A stretch of DNA of 64,000 nucleotides from Callorhinus ursinus. Its lineage: Eukaryota; Chordata; Mammalia; Carnivora; Otariidae. Shown in pieces: positions 59,080 through 64,000 of this stretch. The notes under the pieces are model-generated. The model did no database searches. It was given only the letters and a program-made list of their open reading frames with translations, and was not told the origin of the DNA. The position numbers and the translations under genes were made by a program. Positions within the stretch are counted from its first letter, which is position 1; each line of letters opens with the position of its first letter. The stretch spans positions 3,405,847-3,469,846 of the forward strand of contig NW_020312904.1 in the NCBI RefSeq assembly GCF_003265705.1. Direction: 5' to 3'.

Positions 59080-59640
59080 GCCCCAAACGGCGCAGTGTCC
59101 AGGCGGCCCACCGCGGCCAGCCACGGCCTCTCTTGCACCCTGGCCAACGTGGCGAGCTGCGTCCTCATTTCGTTTTAGAGCGCACCCCAATCCCAAGCCA
59201 GAGAAATGCGCCTCCTTACTTCTGCCTGACGCCATGGCCCTGCCCCGCCTCCCGCGGCACCAGGAATGAGAGGTGCTGCCTCCGCCCTGACCATCACCGG
59301 TCTAATGGGCCGGCCGGTCTGGCTGGGGCTCGTCCTTGAAGAATCTGTGCGGGGGGCTCAGCCGCCCCGACCTCAGCTTCCCGGCTGACAGCCTGTCAGT
59401 GTCCCGCGAGGCTGCCCCAGATAGCAGACGTGAGGGCTCGGCACACAGAGGGGCTCTGTCCCCAGGACACAAAGCAGAGCTTGGGTGCTGGGCGGCGCCC
59501 GCTGGCCTCACAGCCTCCCCCACCAGCAGGTCTCTGGGGACACAGCGGACCAAGACGGGAGGGGCGGTGGAGACCGGAGGAGCCGGCCTGCCCGCCATAA
59601 ATCACCACGCCAGGCTTTATAATTATCTGGGCACTTAAGC
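59080..59640. promoter_or_regulatory. CpG-enriched patch, candidate host-gene regulatory region
   Basis: CpG-enriched DNA about 21-22 kb upstream of let-7a-3 (for example CGGCGCAGTG, CACCGCGGCC, CAGCCGCCCCGACC). It is bordered at 59598-59635 by an AT-rich block (GGCTTTATAATTATCTGGGC then ACTTAAG) with homeodomain and NKX2-type (CACTTAA) motifs, and at 59669-59680 by GGGGAAATTTCC, a kappaB-like palindrome. No exon or start identified. Confidence 0.35.
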
Positions 59641-60244
59641 TCCTCTTTCTTCTCTTCCCCCTTTCCCTGGGGAAATTTCCTTCATTTCCTACATTACCCT
59701 GGTCTCCCCGCATGTCTAAATCAACCTGGGCCACGTCACCACCTACTCGTCTGAGCCAGCTCCCTCGGCCTACTTTCACTGGGGAGGGCGGGCTGGAAGG
59801 CAAGAAGGAGCCATTGCTCAAACCCAAGTTCCCTCCTTGCCCAGGGCAGAAAGCTGAAAATGCCACCACGCCCCGTCCTTCGAGCTGTGGTGGCGAGCAT
59901 GTCCCTGTTGTCTGGTGTCTGTTGGCTGCTGCTTCCCGCCCCCAGGGATCTGTCGGCAAACCTGGGGGGGGGGGTGGAGGAGGGCGGTGGGCTTCCCCGG
60001 GGATGCAGGGGGAGGTTGAGTGGGGTCCCAGACGAAGAGGAAATGTCACTGCACCAGCTACCTTGGGCTTTTCAGCAGCCATTCCAGGTGACCTTGACAA
60101 ACAGCCTTCCCTGGGGCCAGGCTGGGCCAGTGTCACCCCGCCAGAGTCTGGGGCAATCTGGAAGGTGCAGCCTGCTTCTGCCGTGGGAGCGGTTCTGATG
60201 CCACCATCTACCGTTTGTCCAAATCTCACCTAATTCCCATGTGC

Positions 60245-60345
60245 CTGCAGGCCTGTGTTACTCTCCCCATTTCACAGATGAGAACACTGAGGCCCAAGGA
60301 GGAAAGCAATCTTTCCGAAGGCCTGCCACTCCCGAGGTTCTGCTC
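60245..60345 (-). repeat. MIR fragment
   Basis: TCTCCCCATTTCACAGATGA then GAACACTGAGGCCCAAGGAG: the inverted MIR core. Confidence 0.8.
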
Positions 60346-60874
60346 CTTGCATGTAAGCTGGAAAGGGTTCCCATAGGGCAATGGCAGGGCCCAGCAGAAG
60401 GCAGGTCGGGCACGAGCCCTCAAAGGGCCGCTCGTCATCTCCAGTAAAACTCCCACCTCCTGAGAGGTGGAGGGAAGGCAGCACCTCTGCCAGGGCATCA
60501 GGCTGGGGCCAGGGGCCGCTGCTGTAGACCAGCCCTGGGCAAGCATTTCAAAGTCAACAAGCCGCAAGGCTCTCCCAGGCCTCCCTCCCAGGAGGATGAG
60601 CCAGCCGGGTTTTTTTAAATCTGGATCTCATTTTCTGCCCACATTTCTGACCTCCGGAAGCCTCTTGGGTAGTTTTCCAGAGCCCTCTGGATTCTGTCAT
60701 GGGCACGTTTCATGCCTTTGCTCACTGCATTCACAGCCAGGGCACTGGGCACCCCACAGATGCCAGGTGGAGCCTGCGGGCACAGCTGCCCGGGCCTTCC
60801 CAAGCCCTGGGTCCACAGGCTCCAACTGGCTCTCCAACAGCCATCTCCGGTCAAATTCCATGACTCCTTCCCTT

Positions 60875-60893
60875 AAAAAAAAAAAAAAAAAAA
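60875..60893. repeat. A19 homopolymer
   Basis: Run of 19 A with no SINE or processed gene attached to its 5' side that I can recognise. Confidence 0.9.
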
Positions 60894-61009
60894 TCCCTCT
60901 TTGAAAACAAACAAAAATCCCAGCACTGTGAACCCGAGAGATTTGGCTTTGCCTCAGCTGCATTTTCTGTTTTGTTCCGTCCTGTTTGGCATGGCAAGCA
61001 CCTGGAGAA

Positions 61010-61080
61010 GCCGTGCATCCCTCGTTCTGCAGATGGGTAAACTGAGGCCCAGACAGAGGAAGGGGCTTACTGAAAGCCCC
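61010..61080 (-). repeat. MIR fragment
   Basis: CTGCAGATGGGTAAACTGAG then GCCCAGACAGAGGAAGGGGC: a short inverted MIR core. Confidence 0.7.
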
Positions 61081-62864
61081 CCCGCCGATGAGTCTATGGC
61101 CCAGCCGGGATGGAGCTGGGGGGGGTCCCTCAGCAGCTGCTGGTTCTGGGCAGGAAAGGACAGGGTCTGAGCCCACAGCGGGGTTAAGGTAAGAGCAGTC
61201 ATGGCCCTGGGCCGGCCCCCGGGCACGGGGCAACGCAGGCCCCTCAGGCCCTCGCTCCACTCAGGTGCTCCCGGTCCCGTGGCCCAGAAGGCTGGTGGTC
61301 AGTACATGTGAAAGAAACCTTGGGGCGGGGGGAGCCTTGAACTTCGGGGACAGAGCTCAAGGAAAGCAGGCTGGCTCTAATGGAAACCAGTCAGCGGGCC
61401 AAATGCAGCAGGAATCCCCCCCACCCCCAGCAGTTTCCATGGGGACGGAGCCCGGGAGGTGGAGCTCTGGCGCGGGCTGCAGCAGCAGATGTGGCCTGTG
61501 CAGGGCTGGCGTGGGGTGGCGGGAGGGGCGGTGCCGCGCCTGGCAGCACGGCCCTGAGACGTGGCAGGCCCCGGGCTGGAGGTAAGAACGAGCCCAGGGC
61601 TATGGGTCCGCCGCCTCCGGAAGGCTTCCTGGATCCCTCAGGCGGGCACTGGGTGCTCCTGGCTAACTTTCTGCTCCCTAGCCAGCACCACCAGGCCTGG
61701 GGCCGGGCCTCCTAGAGGGCGCCCGTGTTCGCTAAGTGAGGTCCCCGGGCCTGTGAGTGGGGGACAGACACGGCCACCTGTCACGGCTCTAGCCCTCTAG
61801 CAGAGGACCCGGTACTCAACAAGGTCCGCCTGGTCCAGTCACCGGATGGTGCTGTCGGTCTCCCCCCGGCCCCCAAGCCAGGGCCTGCCCATAGCAGGCT
61901 CCCCAGCCCTTCCGAGAGGCATGCTCGAGGATCAAATGAGCTGAGCAACGCTGGGACACGAGCGCCAGAGAGGGAACCCCATGGACGGACAAGGCACGGT
62001 TTCTCGAACATGACACGGCCCTGCTCACCTGCAAAGAGCTGCTCTCACATGCAGTTACCCTGGCCTCTACATGGCACCCCAGCACCTCTGTCCTGCCCTG
62101 AGCTGAGGGATCCCGCCTCCAGCTGAGACACTTGCCTCGGAGCAGACCTCACAGGGGCCGTCCGATCCACCTTGTGCACCTTAGCACAAGGTATGCGTAT
62201 CTCCACGAGAAAGGGGTCCAGGCCCATCAGCTACAACCAGCCCCCACGAGGAGAACCTGCAAAAAACCGCAGCTCGTCATCTGCTGCAGGCTCCCGGCAC
62301 CATGGAAGGGTATCAGTTGGGCACAGAGCAGAAAGGGCCATTTGAGAACATCAAAGGCTGCAAAATGGTCTTGCCTGTTCCAGGTTTTTACAGTGTCCCC
62401 CAAAGGCCGTTATTCCCAGTGTCTGAGTGATAAACTCTGTAGATCACCTGGGCCTTGTGTGTTTCCCTGCCGTGGGCCAGAAGAACAGCGAGAGCAGGGA
62501 TGACACCCTGGCCTGCGGCCACACTGCGCACCATCTGGCTCCAGCCGGCACCCTGAGCCCTAGCAGCCTGAAGCCCTCACCCCAGCAGGGCACTGGAGGC
62601 TTTGCGGGCCCAACTGCCAGGCCCCAGATGCTGGGGTCATGGCAACCCAGCCAGAGACAGGTCCTTGGGGGCCCCGGAACCAGCACGACATGGCCCCTGG
62701 GGGGAAGGGATGGAGGCCATCCTGGCTCTCCCTGGGGGCGGCAGACCTCCAGCGCAAAGGACAGGGCCCTCCTGGCACTGCGTGTCTGGGGAGAACCCAC
62801 CAAGGTCAGCATCCATGACAGGGAAACGATAAAAAGGTGTCTTGTATCCAGCCACTTCCACAGA

Positions 62865-63020
62865 GCATGGACAGCGTGGGGAGAGCGCAGGTCCTGTGGT
62901 CAGAGACCTGGTTTGGGCGCAGGCTCTGTTACTCCCTCGCTGTGTCTCTGGGAACGCTCCTTGGCCTCTCTGAGCCTTGGTTTTCTCACACAGAAAACTG
63001 CTAACACCTTCCACACAGAC
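62865..63020 (+). repeat. MIR fragment
   Basis: GTCAGAGACCTGGTTTGGGC, TGTTACTCCCTCGCTGTGTC, GCCTCTCTGAGCCTTGGTTT and TCTCACACAGAAAACTGCTA follow the MIR consensus from GCCAGACTGCCTGGGTT to the TCATCTGTAAAATG core. Confidence 0.8.
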
Positions 63021-63155
63021 AGGGCCTGCAGCCATCCTGTCTGCACCATGCTCCAGCACCCGAGCAGCGCCGGCACACGCTGGCTCTGATGGGATGTTAG
63101 AATGAAGCAGAATGGGCCGACTGCATTTTCAAATGGACGTTTAAAAAAAGGGAGG

Positions 63156-63352
63156 GGGGGGCGCCTGGGTGGCTCAGTCGGTTAAGCGTCTGCCTTCGCT
63201 CAGGTCATGATCCCAGGGTCCTGGGAGAGAGCCCCGCATCGGGCTCCCTGCTGGGCAGGGAGTCTGCTTCTCCCTCTGCCTCTGCCTCTCCCCCTGCTTG
63301 TGCTCCGTCTTTCAAATAAATAAACAAAATCTTTAAAATAAATAAATAAATA
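63156..63352 (+). mobile_element. Can-SINE
   Basis: GGGGCGCCTGGGTGGCTCAG head at about 63157, TTAAGCGTCTGCCTTCGCTC, and an AAATAAATAAACAAAATCTT tail with several AAAT units. A small loss removes a G in the TTCGGCTCAGG block. No clear target-site duplication is visible because both ends are low-complexity. Confidence 0.93.
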
Positions 63353-63589
63353 GGATCAAAGTAGCCGGCCCTGAGGCTGGCGCTTAGTAGGTCAACAAAG
63401 GGTTGCTCCCCCCAACTGCAAGGAACTGAGTCCTGTGCGCAGCATCTGACATGTGTTGACCCTCCCTTGGGGGAGCCAAGTGTGGCCCCCAATTCTCCAC
63501 TGGGCCAAGGCAGGGGTTTCTGCTTCTCTAGGTCCCTTCACTGGTCCTGCCTGAGCCTGTCTTGCTCACTCGTCCCCGGCAGTGGGATG

Positions 63590-64000
63590 CTTGCGGTGGC
63601 AGCCATGCCTCTCCGCGGTGGCATCCGCTAAGGCCGTGGTGGCCGGCCACACCGCCCGGCCCGGGAGTGCCCACCTGGAAGCTACTTCCCAGAGCCGCGA
63701 TCGGCACCCGCACGTTCACACAAGCCATCTGAGCGTGACCGCATCTTGCGGGGCAAGGCTCACCTCTGGAGCTAGAGCACCCAGGACTGAGGCCCGAGAC
63801 CCTCGAGGCCCACGCATCCGGGGCTGAGAGCCTCCACAGGTCCTGGCATCAGGCGACGTGCTCTTTGGGTGATCGTAACCACGAAGGCTCGAGCCGGAGG
63901 GCACCTTCTCTACCGCGGTCAGCCCCCGCGATGCTGCTGCAGGCCGCCCCGCCGTGTCACCTGGGCCCGGGCACGGCCAGCAGGCGGGGGTGGGGGGGGC
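63590..64000. promoter_or_regulatory. CpG-dense edge, possible host-gene promoter
   Basis: CpG density rises here (CCGCGATCGGCACCCGCACG, TACCGCGGTCAGCCCCCGCG, GGCCGCCCCGCCGTG) and continues to the window edge. The distance to let-7b is about 26.5 kb, close to the 28 kb between let-7b and the host-gene start in human as I recall it. A CCAGCAGGCGGGGG at 63977 resembles a weak CTCF site. The region is cut by the window end. Confidence 0.35.

Larger units (their letters stand above)
37035..64000 (-). ncRNA. MIRLET7BHG: let-7a-3/let-7b host transcript (MIRLET7BHG), partial
   Basis: The minus-strand primary transcript that carries the let-7 hairpins must cover 37035-38206. Its 3' end is predicted at about 37035-37045, after the AATAAA at 37062-37057. 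The 5' part is inferred from human, where the host gene is about 28 kb long; here that would reach roughly the end of the window or beyond. The body (38.2-64 kb) is GC-rich with MIR fragments and unique sequence. I could not define exons or the start. Stretches without a listed feature hold only unique non-coding DNA as far as I can see. Confidence 0.6.

Noticed and set aside
62169..62192. Perfect 9-bp hairpin ACCTTGTGC / GCACAAGGT with 6-nt loop
   Set aside because: Too short for a microRNA precursor and expected by chance in 64 kb.
50000..64000. Orthologue of human mir-3619, expected in the let-7 host gene
   Set aside because: I searched by eye for both arms as I remember them and found no convincing match.
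1..64000. CRISPR arrays, operons, phage or plasmid features
   Set aside because: The sequence is vertebrate genomic DNA; no regularly spaced repeats or prokaryotic gene organisation are present.

Overview
The window is mammalian nuclear DNA, almost certainly from a carnivore and probably a caniform (dog, bear, seal or mustelid group). The evidence is six tRNA-Lys-type Can-SINE insertions (starting GGGGCGCCTGGGTGGCTCAG and ending in AAATAAAATCTT plus poly-A), mixed with old MIR, L2, L1M and MaLR-type fragments. There are no bacterial-style operons. Nearly all long open frames are by-products of high GC content. I found no protein-coding exon that I can support.

The window can be anchored by three features, all on the minus strand. 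At 38134-38206 is the let-7a-3 precursor and at 37181-37264 the let-7b precursor, in the order and spacing of the human let-7a-3/let-7b cluster at 22q13.31. Between them (37300-37394) is a hairpin that corresponds in position and sequence to human mir-4763. A minus-strand AATAAA at 37062-37057, about 120 nt past let-7b, probably ends the host transcript (MIRLET7BHG). About 26 kb further downstream in transcription, a 2-kb CpG island (10290-12360) holds a sequence matching the untranslated first exon of human PPARA (about 11264-11322) with a GT donor. So 1-11263 is inferred to be PPARA intron 1.

Layout by region: 1-11263, AT-richer PPARA intron 1; 10290-12360, PPARA CpG-island promoter with NRF1, NF-Y and Sp1-type sites; 12360-37035, intergenic DNA between PPARA and the let-7 host gene, with most of the young SINEs, two MaLR/L1-type fragments, an 85-bp isolated direct duplication, a strong CTCF-type motif (30829-30842) and an AT-rich island with a near-perfect ISRE (34528-34543); 37035-38206, the let-7 cluster and host-gene 3' end; 38207-64000, GC-rich body of the let-7 host gene with MIR fragments, three CpG-dense patches (45.2-45.6, 59.1-59.6, 63.6-64.0 kb) that could carry the host promoter, and a 667-codon open frame of unknown meaning.

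Functionally this is a regulatory and non-coding RNA neighbourhood: a let-7 primary transcript and the promoter of a lipid-metabolism nuclear receptor, in tandem on one strand. Repeat boundaries are estimates made by eye. Comparisons with human and mouse sequences are from memory and not from alignment.
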